Shown here: positions 32,932-42,395 of the stretch, piece by piece
Layout of the letters: every line of letters starts with the position of its first letter
Numbering within the stretch: the first letter of the stretch is position 1
From: Rosistilla oblonga
Lineage (GTDB): Bacteria > Planctomycetota > Planctomycetia > Pirellulales > Pirellulaceae
Direction: 5' to 3'
NCBI RefSeq assembly: GCF_007751715.1
Contig: NZ_CP036292.1
Location: forward strand, 6,641,339 to 6,705,338
Length of the DNA stretch: 64,000 bases
Position numbers and translations under genes: made by a program
Notes under the pieces: model-generated
Databases searched by the model: none
Told to the model about the DNA's origin: nothing
Seen by the model: only the letters and a program-made list of their open reading frames with translations

Positions 32932-33210
32932 TTATTCGCCTACGAATGGCAACAGGGCCATGAAGCGAGCGCGTTTGACAGCTTGCGTTACAGCGTGTTG
33001 GCTGGTCGCCGAACATCCGCTCTTGCGGCGTCCAACAATCTTTCCGTGACGATTGACCAACCGACGCAGAAGTTCCACATCCTTGTAATCGACGTACATC
33101 GGACGTGGCCGAGTGCCATCGACGAACAGTGGATCTTGCTTCTTCTGACGGGAGCGGACACGCGATCGCTTGCGTGCTCGGCTCCGGGTACTCATTGGTC
33201 GTGCAGCCAT
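32932..33210 (-). CDS. rpsR: 30S ribosomal protein S18
   Basis: Ribosomal small-subunit protein of 92 residues. Hallmarks are [32 protein letters not shown] and the C-terminal [13 protein letters not shown]. The basic N-terminus ([18 protein letters not shown]) is rRNA-binding. ATG 33210 (MAARPMS) is used; ATG 33195 is an alternative. It stands alone here, not next to rpsF, ssb or rplI as in many bacteria, and has its own terminator downstream. Confidence 0.93.
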   Translation of the reverse strand: MAARPMSTRSRARKRSRVRSRQKKQDPLFVDGTRPRPMYVDYKDVELLRRLVNRHGKIVGRRKSGCSATSQHAVTQAVKRARFMALLPFVGE

Positions 33211-33482
33211 GGAAAATGTTAAATTTTGTTGGATTGTGGAGATTTGAAATTCGGACTGCCGCGCGCAGCAAACCACATACAGACGGACGATTATGACAAG
33301 CTGTGTGAATTCTGCAAGTGCAAATCACGTCGGCATGCGGCTCTAATATAGCCACATCACCCCCAAATCGCGCGGGGCAGCGGTGGTTTCCCCCGCCAAT
33401 CGTCCTGTGACGGCGCAAACCGACAACTATAATTGTCGTCTCCCCCACCCCCAAACCTTACAACTCCCCTGAAAAAACAGCC

Positions 33483-35075
33483 ATGAAGCGAGTTTTGACC
33501 CCACTGGCCTGCGCCGTCCTGCTCGCCTGCCAAGTCGCCTCGGCCGCCGATCGCCCCAACATCATGGTCTTGATCAGCGATGATGTTTCCTGGCCCCACG
33601 CGTCGGCTTATGGATCCAAAATGGTCTCCACGCCAGCGTTTGACGCGATCGCCAAGCAGGGCGTGCTGTTCAACAACGCGATCTGCCCCAGCCCCGGTTG
33701 CAGTCCCTCGCGAGCCGCGTTTTTGACAGGCCGCCAGACCTGGATGATCGAACACGCGGGAACCCATGCCAGTTACTTCAGCCCCGAATACGAGACGTTT
33801 CCGATCCGATTAGCCGACGCCGGCTACTTCGTCGGCCACACCGGAAAAGGCTGGGCGCCGGGCGACTGGAAAACGCTCGGCGGCAAGCGCGATCCGTGTG
33901 GCCCCAAATTTCAAGCCAAGCCGGCCAAGGGTGAATCGCGTTACGCCGCCGGTTTTCGCAGCTTTCTCGAACAGCGACCCGATGGCCAACCGTTCTGTTT
34001 CTGGTTCGGCAGCACCGACGCTCACCGACCTTACAAGTTCGGTTCGGGCCTCGCGAAAGGGATGAAGTTGGAAGAAGCGGAGGTGCCCGGATACCTGCCC
34101 GATTCCCCAGAGATCCGCAGCGATCTGCTCGACTACGCGTTTGAAGCCGAACGCTTCGACGACGATTGCGCGACGATGATGCAGATGATCCGCGACGCGG
34201 GGGAATTTGAGAACACGATCTTCATCGTCACCAGCGACAACGGCATGCCGTTTCCACGCGCCAAAGCCAACTGTTACGAGCACGGCATCCATGTTCCGCT
34301 GGCGATCTCATGGCCGGGGCATTTCCCGGCGGGGCGGACCAGCGACGACCTCGTGGGATTCGTCGACATCGCCGCGACGATCTACGAAGCGAGTGGCGTC
34401 GTGCCGCCACCGGCCAAGCCGCTCTCGGGCAAAAGCATGCTAGCGATGCTGCAGTCCCAAAAATCGGGGATCATCGAACCGCAGCGGACCGAGGTCTTCA
34501 GCGCTCGCGAGCGCCATTCCTCGTCGCGTTTCAATTCGCTCGGCTACCCACAGCGAGCGATCCGCACGCATCAGTACCTCTATATCCGCAACTTCCGCCC
34601 CGAGCGGCTGCCGGCCGGACCGGCTCAGAAATATGACAGCGTCACCTACGATGCCGCCGGCAAACCTGTCGATGCCCAACTGGGGGACGCCCATGGCGGA
34701 TATCACGACATCGATGCCTGTCCCTCTTTGGACTTTTTGATCGAAAAACGGGACGATCCGAAGTTTGGAAAGTTCCTGGGTCTGTCGGTCGACCTGCGAC
34801 CGAGGGAGGAGCTGTTCGACATCCAGAGGGATCCCGATTGCTTGCACAACCTAGCGACCGACCCCGAGTTCGAGAGCGTCCGCAAGGATCTTCACAAACG
34901 TCTGACGCAGCATCTCGAAACGACTGGCGACGCGCGACAGATCGACGGCGGCGATATCTGGGAAATGTATCCCCGCGTCAGCCCGCTGCGTTGGTTCCCC
35001 GAGCCGCAGTGGGCCAAGGAGCATCTGGACCGCGTGCCGATCCAAGGCTGGGTGGAAGAACGCCGCCCGCGCTGA
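33483..35075 (+). CDS. Secreted type I sulfatase
   Basis: 530-residue arylsulfatase-superfamily protein with signal MKRVLTPLACAVLLACQVASA. The N-terminal metal motif is RPNIMVLISDDVSW. The formylglycine motif is CSPSRAAFLTGR (Cys type, matured by the formylglycine-generating enzyme). Further conserved parts are GYFVGHTGKGWAPG (Lys), TDAHRPYKF (His) and IVTSDNGMPFPRAKANCYEH (Asp-Asn and Lys). The C-terminal sub-domain ends near WFPEPQW. Predicted to remove sulfate from sulfated polysaccharides, a trait enriched in marine planctomycetes. Preceded by its own upstream region; no operon partner is adjacent. Confidence 0.93.
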   Translation: MKRVLTPLACAVLLACQVASAADRPNIMVLISDDVSWPHASAYGSKMVSTPAFDAIAKQGVLFNNAICPSPGCSPSRAAFLTGRQTWMIEHAGTHASYFSPEYETFPIRLADAGYFVGHTGKGWAPGDWKTLGGKRDPCGPKFQAKPAKGESRYAAGFRSFLEQRPDGQPFCFWFGSTDAHRPYKFGSGLAKGMKLEEAEVPGYLPDSPEIRSDLLDYAFEAERFDDDCATMMQMIRDAGEFENTIFIVTSDNGMPFPRAKANCYEHGIHVPLAISWPGHFPAGRTSDDLVGFVDIAATIYEASGVVPPPAKPLSGKSMLAMLQSQKSGIIEPQRTEVFSARERHSSSRFNSLGYPQRAIRTHQYLYIRNFRPERLPAGPAQKYDSVTYDAAGKPVDAQLGDAHGGYHDIDACPSLDFLIEKRDDPKFGKFLGLSVDLRPREELFDIQRDPDCLHNLATDPEFESVRKDLHKRLTQHLETTGDARQIDGGDIWEMYPRVSPLRWFPEPQWAKEHLDRVPIQGWVEERRPR

Positions 35076-35244
35076 TCCCCGCAGGGGGGGGCAGGCAGAG
35101 GTAACACGGCGTCTTCTCGTTTAACCGCAATACCGTTCAACGAAGGCGCGTCGGACCGTCGCAAGAATTAGCGGCGGGATGTAGTGGACGAGGTTACGAG
35201 ACCCAGCGATTTGGTCTGATGCATGCAGAAGGACTCGTAGCCTC

Positions 35245-36787
35245 CTGTCGATTACCCACAAGTCATTGGTCTGGTCCGAAGGCTTGCCAGCAGAGGGCGA
35301 AGTCGAGCATTCGCCGCGTGCCTCGCCAGATCACTTCGGCTCCCGGCGGACCGTCGCCTTCGCGGTGATTGTAGCCGCCAAGGGTCGCAAGGACCGGGAT
35401 GAATTGTGACAGCTCAGGAGCTTGCTTTGGGGGAGCCGTCTTTTCCACCACTTTCCAGACCGACTTCCATTCCGCTTCGCTGAAGACGACATCACAGGGA
35501 AGCTCTGGACACTCGCGGCCTAAGAAGGTCACAAACATGATCCGCCATGCGATCACTTTGTAAAACATCAACGCGCGGATCAGTCGGTCTCTCGCTTCGA
35601 GTTGAATCTCTTCGACCCGGCAGCCAGTTTTGAAAACTCGAAAGAATACTTCGATTGGCCAACGAGCCACATACAAATCCACAATCCGCAGCGTCTGGGC
35701 AATCGTGTCGACCGGCAGAGAACTCAGTAACAGCCAGTCGACTTCGGTTCCGTCGCCTGGGCCATCGATCTCGCGCACCCAAACGACACTGATCTCGACC
35801 GGCGGCATCGAAGACTGCTTGTTGTGTGGCGCACGAAGAGTCATCCGCTTCGCTCGAATTTCTAACTTCGCAGTGCGTGCTTCACGGCCGGGGTGTTGTT
35901 TGTTTCCTGATCCTTTGGTTCGCTTGGGCGTTTGGGGAAGCTGGACTTCGCGGTAAGCGACCGGCTGGGCGGATGCGATTTCGGCACGCATTTTCCTATA
36001 AGCCGCAGGCCCGCCATCGGGGTCTTTCTCCGGCAACGAGCGTTTTCGCTGCGAGCGAATGACGAACTGAGCCGGTGTTTCATGCTGATCGGCTTCGACG
36101 AAAATGTCGTAGATGTCTCCTTCGCGATCGGCCAGCGAAACGATCTGAGTTTCAGGACATTTCCCGGCGATCTCGCAGGCCTTGCGATAACCATCGAGCC
36201 ATCGTTGCCCTTCGCCGGTGTGTAGGGGTTGGCCTTCTCGCTTCTTGCTGGTGCCGAGCGTTTCTTTGTCGCGATCGTAGAACTTAACACCGACCACCCC
36301 GAGACAAAGTTTCTCTGGAGTGAAGGCGATGTGGGAATGATCGTAAAGTCCACGGCGGCCTAAGCGATCGAGATTACGGACGCCTTCGGGCGGATGCGCG
36401 GTGTAGTCCAGTTCGGTGGTATCTTGTGCGATACAAACGGTGTCTTGGGCTTTGATTCGTTGGAGTGTCTTTTCAGCGTGAGCCCCGAGAATGGCTTCGG
36501 GATCGACGTTGGGGTTATCGAATAGACGGTAGGCGGCTTTGGTTTCGTCCCAGCCACTGCAAGCTTCGTTGATACTGGCCGAAGGGTTGGCCGCCAGCGA
36601 GGCGAGCAACGCTTCGGCTCGATCGTTGAGACGTTTGTCTCCAAGTTGAATATCTTGAAATTCGTATGCGATACTGGTCGGTTGCATGCTTTCACCTTAA
36701 GATTTCATTGTGCAAAATGAAATACTACAAGCGCAAATACCGTGCCAAAACGAGCTGTTTTTGCGACGACTTGTGGGTAATCAGCAG
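35245..36787 (-). mobile_element. IS4-family insertion sequence (1543 bp)
   Basis: Terminal inverted repeats CTGTCGATTACCCACAAGTC (left) and CTGCTGATTACCCACAAGTC (right, reverse complement), 18 of 20 identical. Target duplication CTCGTAGCCTC, 11 bp (35234-35244 and 36788-36798). It holds one intact transposase gene. Confidence 0.9.
35263..36687 (-). CDS. IS4-family transposase (Tn5/IS50-like)
   Basis: 474 residues, intact. N-terminal DNA-binding region ends in NPSASINEACSGWDETKAAY (Tn5-type). Catalytic DDE: first Asp in VCIAQDTTELDYT, second in IVSLADREGDIYDIF, and the YREK-type signature as Y...R...E in YVARWPIEVFFRVFKTGC (Glu). Length matches Tn5-like enzymes. The 5' end of the gene lies 100 bases inside the right terminal repeat. 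With intact ends and target duplication, the element may be mobile. Confidence 0.92.
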   Translation of the reverse strand: MQPTSIAYEFQDIQLGDKRLNDRAEALLASLAANPSASINEACSGWDETKAAYRLFDNPNVDPEAILGAHAEKTLQRIKAQDTVCIAQDTTELDYTAHPPEGVRNLDRLGRRGLYDHSHIAFTPEKLCLGVVGVKFYDRDKETLGTSKKREGQPLHTGEGQRWLDGYRKACEIAGKCPETQIVSLADREGDIYDIFVEADQHETPAQFVIRSQRKRSLPEKDPDGGPAAYRKMRAEIASAQPVAYREVQLPQTPKRTKGSGNKQHPGREARTAKLEIRAKRMTLRAPHNKQSSMPPVEISVVWVREIDGPGDGTEVDWLLLSSLPVDTIAQTLRIVDLYVARWPIEVFFRVFKTGCRVEEIQLEARDRLIRALMFYKVIAWRIMFVTFLGRECPELPCDVVFSEAEWKSVWKVVEKTAPPKQAPELSQFIPVLATLGGYNHREGDGPPGAEVIWRGTRRMLDFALCWQAFGPDQ

Positions 36788-36994
36788 CTCGTAGCCTCGT
36801 CCACTACGCTTCGTTGAACGGCATTGCGTTTAACCGCGTGGGCAACGCCCCGCGCGTCGATTGGCCAGGTGCGAGGTGGCCTGTTTTTTGGGGGCCTGTT
36901 TTTTTGGGGCCCCTCAAACGGTCAGAAAAGCCGCAGAGGCGGCGATCGCATAAAGCCTGCGGCGCAAGCCGCCGGACAACAAGACACAACAAGA

Positions 36995-37047
36995 CAAAGC
37001 CCCGGCAGGGGCGACAGCATTCCGACCTGTCGCCCCTACCGTGGCTT
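36995..37047. repeat. Strong hairpin-forming palindrome
   Basis: AAAGCC...AGGGGCGACAG with its inverted partner CTGTCGCCCCT...GGCTTT. The inner stem is 11 perfect pairs around a 9-base loop. Just upstream, at about 36938-36975, is an inverted copy of the 79-bp repeat core (GCCGCAGG...CGATCGCATAAAGCCTGCGG). Confidence 0.65.
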
Positions 37048-37072
37048 TGGGTCTTAGGCGACAACCACAATA

Positions 37073-38100
37073 CCTGCGGCTCGCGCCGCAGGCTTTATGC
37101 GGCCGCCGCAACTGCGGCTTCGTGCATGCATTCACTCCACGGCTCTCGTTTCCTGCGGCTCGCGCCGCAGGCTTTATGCGGCCGCCGCTTCCGCGGCTTC
37201 GTGCATGCATTCACTCCACGGCTTTCGTTTCCTGAGGCTCGCGCCGCAGGCTTTATGCGGCCGCCGCTACTGCGGCTTCGTGCGTGCATTCACTCCTCGG
37301 CTCGCGTTTTCTGCGGCTCGCGCCGCAGGCTTTATGCGGCCGCCGCTTCCGCGGCTTCGTGCATGCATTCACTCCACGGCTTTCGTTTCCTGAGGCTCGC
37401 GCCGCAGGCTTTATGCGGCCGCCGCATCCGCGGCTTCGTGCATGCATTCACTTCACGGCTTTCGGTTCCTGAGGCTCGCGCCACAGGCTTTATGCGATCG
37501 CCACTACCGCGGCTTCGTGCATGCATTCACTTCACGGCTCGCGTTGTCCTGCGGCTCGTGCCACAGGCTTTATGCGGCCGCCGCATCCGCGGCTTCGTGC
37601 ACGCATTCACTCCACGGCTCGCGTTTCCTGTGGCTCGCGCCCTGTCAGTTATACGCAAGTCGCAGAGAACGGCGAAAGCAAGGGGCGAAAGGGACAGGCA
37701 CATTCCTGGCACGCCTGGCGCGGGCCGAAGGTCCAGCAATTTGCATAGCCCAGCCTGCAGGGCTGGGTATCAGCCGACGGCGCCCGGTTTCATTTCACAA
37801 CAGGCGAAGGGGCAACGTCCCGGGGTGGGGGGGGACAATCGACCGGGCCTACAGCCCAACCATGTCAATCATGTCAATCATCGCCGCTAGAACCCAGGCC
37901 GATGGCCTGGGCTATGCAAACGGTCGAGCCTGCGGCCCTGACTCGGATGAATACGATGTGGAACGGTCTGCGACGAACGAAAGACTTCCCACTGGCCTGG
38001 CAAGCGTTCGGTCGCGATAACTCACCATGACTTACGTATAACTGACAGGGCTCGCGCCGCAGGCTTTATGCGATCGCCGCATCCGCGGCTAAGCCCCGTT
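37073..38100 (+). repeat. 79-bp tandem repeat array, seven full units plus a split eighth
   Basis: Units start at 37073, 37152, 37231, 37310, 37389, 37468, 37548 and 37627 (period 79, once 80). Each begins with a hairpin such as CCTGCGGC-TCGC-GCCGCAGG, followed by CTTTATGCGGCCGCCGC, TGCGGCTTCGTGCATGCATT and CACTCCACGGCT. The eighth unit is interrupted at 37641-38049 and resumes with GCTCGCGCCGCAGG at 38050. Long open frames in all three forward frames are a side effect of a period that is not a multiple of three, and I do not call genes here. Confidence 0.9.
37641..38049. mobile_element. 409-bp MITE-like element inside the tandem repeat
   Basis: Terminal inverted repeats CCTGTCAGTTATACGCAAGT and (reverse complement of the right end) CCTGTCAGTTATACGTAAGT. 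An 8-bp target duplication GCTCGCGC lies on both sides (37633-37640, 38050-38057). No transposase gene inside. The interior contains a separate inverted pair GCATAGCCCAG (about 37743) and CTGGGCTATGC (about 37907). The parent family was not identified. Confidence 0.75.
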
Positions 38101-38171
38101 CGCGCGGTCGGCTGAAGCCTTTACTCCAGCGCGGCACGCGGGGGAATGCGGCGAAATGCAACGCGACCTGC

Positions 38172-39602
38172 TCAGTACCCGAAGCCGGCTCGCAATACGA
38201 AGGTATCGTTGTTGTCGATATCGTCGGGTGAGTAGCGGTAGTCGAGCTCGCGGTCGAAGACAAAACCGGCTTCGAAAAATCCGATCCGGCGGCCCGATTT
38301 AATCAGGTCGCTGCGGCCCCATTCGAGCCCTATCATCACGCGGATGTCGTTAATGTCGATCGAATCCTCGGCGCCGTCGGCTCGAGTCACGGTCCAGCTG
38401 CCGCCGCCATATTCGGCTGACAGGTACCACCAAATATCCTGCGTCCCCACGGTCGTCAGATAATGCGACAGCTTGGGAAGCGGAAAGAAGATATCCCAGC
38501 GGGAATGAGGCGTCGGCTGCCAGAGGAAACCGCCGGCTGGGATAATTTTGACCTCGTTTCGATCGATGTAATAAACCCCCAGCTTGAGCGTCGTTGCGGG
38601 CGTGATCCTCAGCTTCGCCAGCGCCTGGCCCATGATCCGAAAACTTTTGTCGTTAAACGTTTCGAAATCGGTGAATACCCCGGTGCGAAGCCCTAGCTCG
38701 GTTCCAAACATCAAGTTCGGATCGCTCTGCCAGCCGACGTCGATAAACGCACTGTAAGCCTTCGACGGCAGATCGGCACCGGTGGAACTATTGGGTCCCT
38801 GCCATTGGTGCAGCGAAAACGAAGGCAAAATGTACAGAGGTTGAAAGCTGCCCAGAAAATTCGGCCAGTTGAGGGCGAGCGAAAAATCGCTGTCCAGAAT
38901 ATCCAACGATTCGGGAGAGTTATTGCCGCTGACCCAGGCTTGCCGAAACCGCGGGCCCTGCAGGAACTGAAACGATCCTTGCCCCGCGTCGAACATCGAT
39001 CCCGATGGATTCCAGCCCTGCATGTTGGGGGCGGGAACATTCCAATTCAGCCCGCCTGGAAACAGTACCGGCGGAGCGGTGCCAGGATAAACCGACGACG
39101 GATAGGCTCCTCCCGCCTGGCCCAGCGGAGCGCTTGCTCCCTGAGTTGGGTAAGGGGATGGATAGGGCGACGGAGCGGGGGCGGCCCCGTAAGGCGAAGC
39201 CGGTTGAGCTCCGTAGGGCGTTGGCGTCGTTGGGTACCCGATCGGACCGGCGGTTGGCGCGGGGTTGTACGCGCCGCCAAAAAATCCCGACATCGGGTTG
39301 TTGTTCGGTTGAGCTTGATAGGGATCGAACTGAGGCGGCCCCAGCGAAGCGGCTGGCGGTGCGATCGGTTGCGTATTGGGGGGCAGCGTCGGCGCGACGG
39401 TTTGCGGATACGGCGGACTCTGCAACGCGTTGGCGGAGGTCGAGGGAACCGGAACAAGATTTGTGCTGGGAACGCCAGCCGAACCACCAAAGTTGGGGTT
39501 GGTGCGCAGCAGACTATCTTGGGCGAATCCCCAATTTATTGACAGAATCGCTAAAATCGCGACTCCCAACATCCGATAAGTTCCGATACGGGACAATCCC
39601 AT
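38172..39602 (-). CDS. Outer-membrane beta-barrel protein with Pro-rich N-terminus
   Basis: 476 residues from ATG 39602 (signal MGLSRIGTYRMLGVAILAIL). Residues about 30-190 are low-complexity Pro/Ala/Tyr/Gln (PSPYPSPYPTQG, GYPTTPTPYGAQPA). The rest alternates amphipathic strands (FSLALNWPNFLGSF, LRTGVFTDFETFND, DIRVMIGLEWG) and ends in FVLRAGFGY, the aromatic C-terminus typical of outer-membrane barrels. Function unknown; similar secreted proteins are common in Pirellulaceae. It follows the uracil-DNA glycosylase gene on the same strand with an 81-base gap. Confidence 0.7.
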   Translation of the reverse strand: MGLSRIGTYRMLGVAILAILSINWGFAQDSLLRTNPNFGGSAGVPSTNLVPVPSTSANALQSPPYPQTVAPTLPPNTQPIAPPAASLGPPQFDPYQAQPNNNPMSGFFGGAYNPAPTAGPIGYPTTPTPYGAQPASPYGAAPAPSPYPSPYPTQGASAPLGQAGGAYPSSVYPGTAPPVLFPGGLNWNVPAPNMQGWNPSGSMFDAGQGSFQFLQGPRFRQAWVSGNNSPESLDILDSDFSLALNWPNFLGSFQPLYILPSFSLHQWQGPNSSTGADLPSKAYSAFIDVGWQSDPNLMFGTELGLRTGVFTDFETFNDKSFRIMGQALAKLRITPATTLKLGVYYIDRNEVKIIPAGGFLWQPTPHSRWDIFFPLPKLSHYLTTVGTQDIWWYLSAEYGGGSWTVTRADGAEDSIDINDIRVMIGLEWGRSDLIKSGRRIGFFEAGFVFDRELDYRYSPDDIDNNDTFVLRAGFGY

Positions 39603-39683
39603 CTCCCTCGCTTCACGATCGCGCAACACATGCTGCAGCCATCGCGGGTGGTAACTTTCGGGAGGACTGCCCGTCAAGGGCAA

Positions 39684-40706
39684 TCAGGCGGGCAGCGTCC
39701 CCATCGCGCGCATCATCATCTGCATGTCCTGCCAGACCGCCCCCTTCATCTTTGCATTGCGAAGCAAATACGATGGGTGGTAGGTGACGACGACCTTGCT
39801 GCCGTGGTAGTTGTGAAAACGGCCTCGCATCCTGCCGATCGAGGGAGCCGATTGAAGCAGCGATTGAGCGGCAAACAGCCCCAAACAGACGATATATTCG
39901 GGCTGAATAATCTCCAGCTGGGCCTCGAAGAAGGGGCGGCAATTTTTCAGCTCGTCCGGCAACGGATTGCGATTCCCCGGCGGCCGGCATTTGAGCGTGT
40001 TCATAATATAGACTTCATCGCGCGATAATTTTGTCGCTTCGATGATCTTCGTCAGCAGTTGCCCCGCTCGGCCGACAAACGGAATCCCCTCGCGATCCTC
40101 GTCCGCTCCCGGCGCTTCGCCAAAGAAAACGACGCGGGCCTGAGCGTGCCCGGCTCCAAAGACCGTCTGCTTCCGCGTGCAAGCCAATTCGTGGCACAGC
40201 GTGCACTGTGCGACCTGCTGCCCCCAATGGTCCAGCGACGCCTGGCGATCGGCGATCGGCAGCGAGGCGGTCCGATAAATCGTCGGCCCCGGTGCAGCGG
40301 CAGCTGGTTGCGGTCGCGCCGCAGGAGCCGGTGTCTGAGGGGCCGCAGTGGGAGGTGTCGCCGCAGGCTGCGGAGGCGCAGCCGCGGGCGGGGCGGCAGC
40401 CGGTAGAGCGGCAACTGGCGCAGCTGGGGCCGCCGCAGGCGGTGCTGCCGCGGGAGTTGCTGCCGCAGCGGGTTGGGCAAGCCCCTCGGGGGTGGCACTC
40501 GCTGCGGCGGAAGGCTCGGCGGCGACGGGTGCTGGCTGCGCAACGCTAGCCCACAGCGTGGTGGTCCATTGTTCGGCGCGCCCCGGATCGGCGGCGGGCA
40601 GATACTCCACCCCCACCCGCTGCAAATGCGTCAGCAGCTGCCCGACACCCACGCGAATCTCGTGGGGATCGGGGAGGTTCAAGTTTGCAGAGGGGACTTC
40701 GTTCAT
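39684..40706 (-). CDS. Type-4 uracil-DNA glycosylase with long Ala/Pro linker
   Basis: 340 residues. Catalytic half (about 150-340): four cysteines for a 4Fe-4S cluster in [21 protein letters not shown] and NCRPFF, motif [21 protein letters not shown] and motif [14 protein letters not shown]. Removes uracil from DNA. The N-terminal 60 residues plus a segment of about 90 residues that is nearly only Ala and Pro (about 50-140) are unusual for the family, which normally starts at the cluster domain. The ATG overlaps the TGA of the preceding pyrD gene (ATGA), so translation is coupled. Confidence 0.9.
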   Translation of the reverse strand: MNEVPSANLNLPDPHEIRVGVGQLLTHLQRVGVEYLPAADPGRAEQWTTTLWASVAQPAPVAAEPSAAASATPEGLAQPAAAATPAAAPPAAAPAAPVAALPAAAPPAAAPPQPAATPPTAAPQTPAPAARPQPAAAAPGPTIYRTASLPIADRQASLDHWGQQVAQCTLCHELACTRKQTVFGAGHAQARVVFFGEAPGADEDREGIPFVGRAGQLLTKIIEATKLSRDEVYIMNTLKCRPPGNRNPLPDELKNCRPFFEAQLEIIQPEYIVCLGLFAAQSLLQSAPSIGRMRGRFHNYHGSKVVVTYHPSYLLRNAKMKGAVWQDMQMMMRAMGTLPA

Positions 40707-41629
40707 TCGTCGACTCGTCGCGTGCTATCGAGCGTTCCCACGATCTCACCAACCGTGGCGGCTCCCAATTCCTGCAGGGCGGCTGGCAATTCGTCGATCA
40801 ACCTCGTCGAGACCTGCGGATCGTAATAATTCGCAGTGCCGATCTGGACCGCAGTCGCTCCGGTCACCAAAAACTCCATCACATCATCGATCGTGGCGAT
40901 CCCACCGATGCCGATGATCGGGACGTCGGTCACCGAGCGGACCTGTTGCACGCAGCGGAGCGCGACCGGTTTGATCGCCGGACCGCTCAGCCCCCCCATC
41001 ACGTTCCCCAGCATCGGACGGCGGCGACGCCAATCGACAGCCATTCCCAGCACGGTGTTGATCAAACAAACGCCATCAGCTCCGCCCTCTGCCGCGGCGC
41101 AAGCCACATCGGCGATCCGCGTCACGTTTGGGGTCAACTTGGCCAAGATCGGCACATCGCAGCCGGCTCGCGTCGCGGCGACCAAGCGATGGCAGGCGTC
41201 CGGATCGGTCCCAAAATCGACGCCGCCAGAAACGTTGGGGCACGAAACGTTTAACTCCACCGCCGCGATCTGCCCGGTCTGGCCGACGCGATGCGCCAGT
41301 TGGACAAACTCCTCTTCGGTCCGGCCTGCGATACTGACGATGATCGACGTCCCGATCGAAGCCAGGTAGGGGAGATGATGCTCCATAAAAGCATCGATCC
41401 CATCGTTGTCCAAACCGATCGAATTCAGCAGACCGGCGGAGGTTTCGACGGTCCGCCAGGGTGCGTTTCCGACCCGCGGCTGGGCGGTAATCGTTTTTGG
41501 CAGAATGCCTCCCAACCGCGAGCAATCGACGAGACGAGCCATCTCGCGGGCGTATCCAAACGTTCCCGAGGCGACCATGATCGGATTGGATAGGGCCAAT
41601 CGGCCTATCTGAACGGAAAGATCAGTCAA
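40703..41629 (-). CDS. pyrD: Dihydroorotate dehydrogenase, class 1
   Basis: FMN enzyme of pyrimidine synthesis, about 308 residues. Class 1 features: [33 protein letters not shown] (catalytic Cys region), [54 protein letters not shown] and [20 protein letters not shown]. No electron-transfer subunit PyrK is adjacent, so class 1A or 1B cannot be decided. The start is probably TTG 41629 ([15 protein letters not shown]); no ATG fits. It overlaps the uracil-DNA glycosylase start, linking pyrimidine supply and uracil repair genes in one transcript. Confidence 0.9.
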   Translation of the reverse strand: MTDLSVQIGRLALSNPIMVASGTFGYAREMARLVDCSRLGGILPKTITAQPRVGNAPWRTVETSAGLLNSIGLDNDGIDAFMEHHLPYLASIGTSIIVSIAGRTEEEFVQLAHRVGQTGQIAAVELNVSCPNVSGGVDFGTDPDACHRLVAATRAGCDVPILAKLTPNVTRIADVACAAAEGGADGVCLINTVLGMAVDWRRRRPMLGNVMGGLSGPAIKPVALRCVQQVRSVTDVPIIGIGGIATIDDVMEFLVTGATAVQIGTANYYDPQVSTRLIDELPAALQELGAATVGEIVGTLDSTRRVDE

Positions 41630-42395
41630 TGCAGTGAGGTCCCATATTCGAAGGTTGGATTTCAGCAGGGCAAAGCATAACACATTGCCCCCGGGATCGT
41701 CGCGGAGGGCAGTCGGTAGGCCAGGGCAAATCACGGCTAGGACTGGGGGAATACTGGGGAACCCGACGCATAAGCGAGGAATTCACACGGCACCTCGCTT
41801 ACGCGTCGGGCTACCCAATTCCTGAGACGCTGCCGTTTGAAACAGCGGTTCACCCTGGACTGGCAGGCTGGAAACCGGCGGAGATCGGGCGATTTTTGGG
41901 GGTGTACCCCGCAGCAGCGATGCGAAGCTTGCAGAGCGCCCAATCGGCGGCTCCGCGGAGCGCATTTCGCTTGCAATTTTGCTTCGCCTGACGACAGTGG
42001 TACGGAATTCGATTTCCGCAGCGCCACGGCCTGCAATTTAGCAAACCGAGGGCGCTGAGCAAATCGAAGGGATCGCGGCGAAATTCACCAGGTTTTGTCC
42101 GCACGAACCGATTGGGCGGCTTGAGGACTAGCAGGGGTTCGCTAGCATCAAGGGTGCTCCTCGATCGGCCGATGAAGGGGTTGTGCATGATCGAACGAAC
42201 GCATGCCGGTCGGCTTTTGCCCCGCGAAAGTGCGTTCGTCCGATGCGACGATCGCAACGCGAAAACCAAACATCGTTGAAATACCCGCGGATATCCGCTG
42301 TGCGAAACACTGAAGAACTCTTTGTTTGACCGAAGGTGTCGATCGCGGCACCTATCCTTCGCAAGATCACTCCAACCGAAACGACAGGCGTTTTC
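41630..42395. other. Gene-poor interval between pyrD and rpe
   Basis: Holds the palindromic repeat at 41758-41816. Open frames here are on the strand opposite rpe or overlap its coding region and look like shadows. Both divergent promoters should be inside. Confidence 0.5.
41758..41816. repeat. Palindromic REP-like repeat, copy 2
   Basis: Arms GAACCCGACGCATAAGCGAG and, inverted, GGTAGCCCGACGCGTAAGCG. Same family as the copy at 18054-18112. Confidence 0.7.

Larger units (their letters stand above)
35180..36808. repeat. Palindromic repeat split by the IS4-type element
   Basis: Left arm GTAGTGGACGAGGTTACGAG (35180-35199) and right arm CTCGTAGCCTCGTCCACTAC (36788-36807) are inverted copies. Further out, GTTTAACCGCAATACCGTTC near 35119 and its inverted counterpart near 36814-36834 extend the symmetry. 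Removing the IS restores one palindromic unit of roughly 170 bp. Confidence 0.65.

Noticed and set aside
37073-37640. CRISPR-like array
   Set aside because: The entire 79-bp unit is repeated, including the part where unique spacers would be, and no cas gene is nearby.
36814-37890. Long forward open frame of 358 codons with repeated Arg/Phe/Cys-rich peptides
   Set aside because: It is produced by the 79-bp tandem repeat, whose period shifts frame each unit. All three forward frames are similarly open and none has codon bias or a start with a ribosome site.
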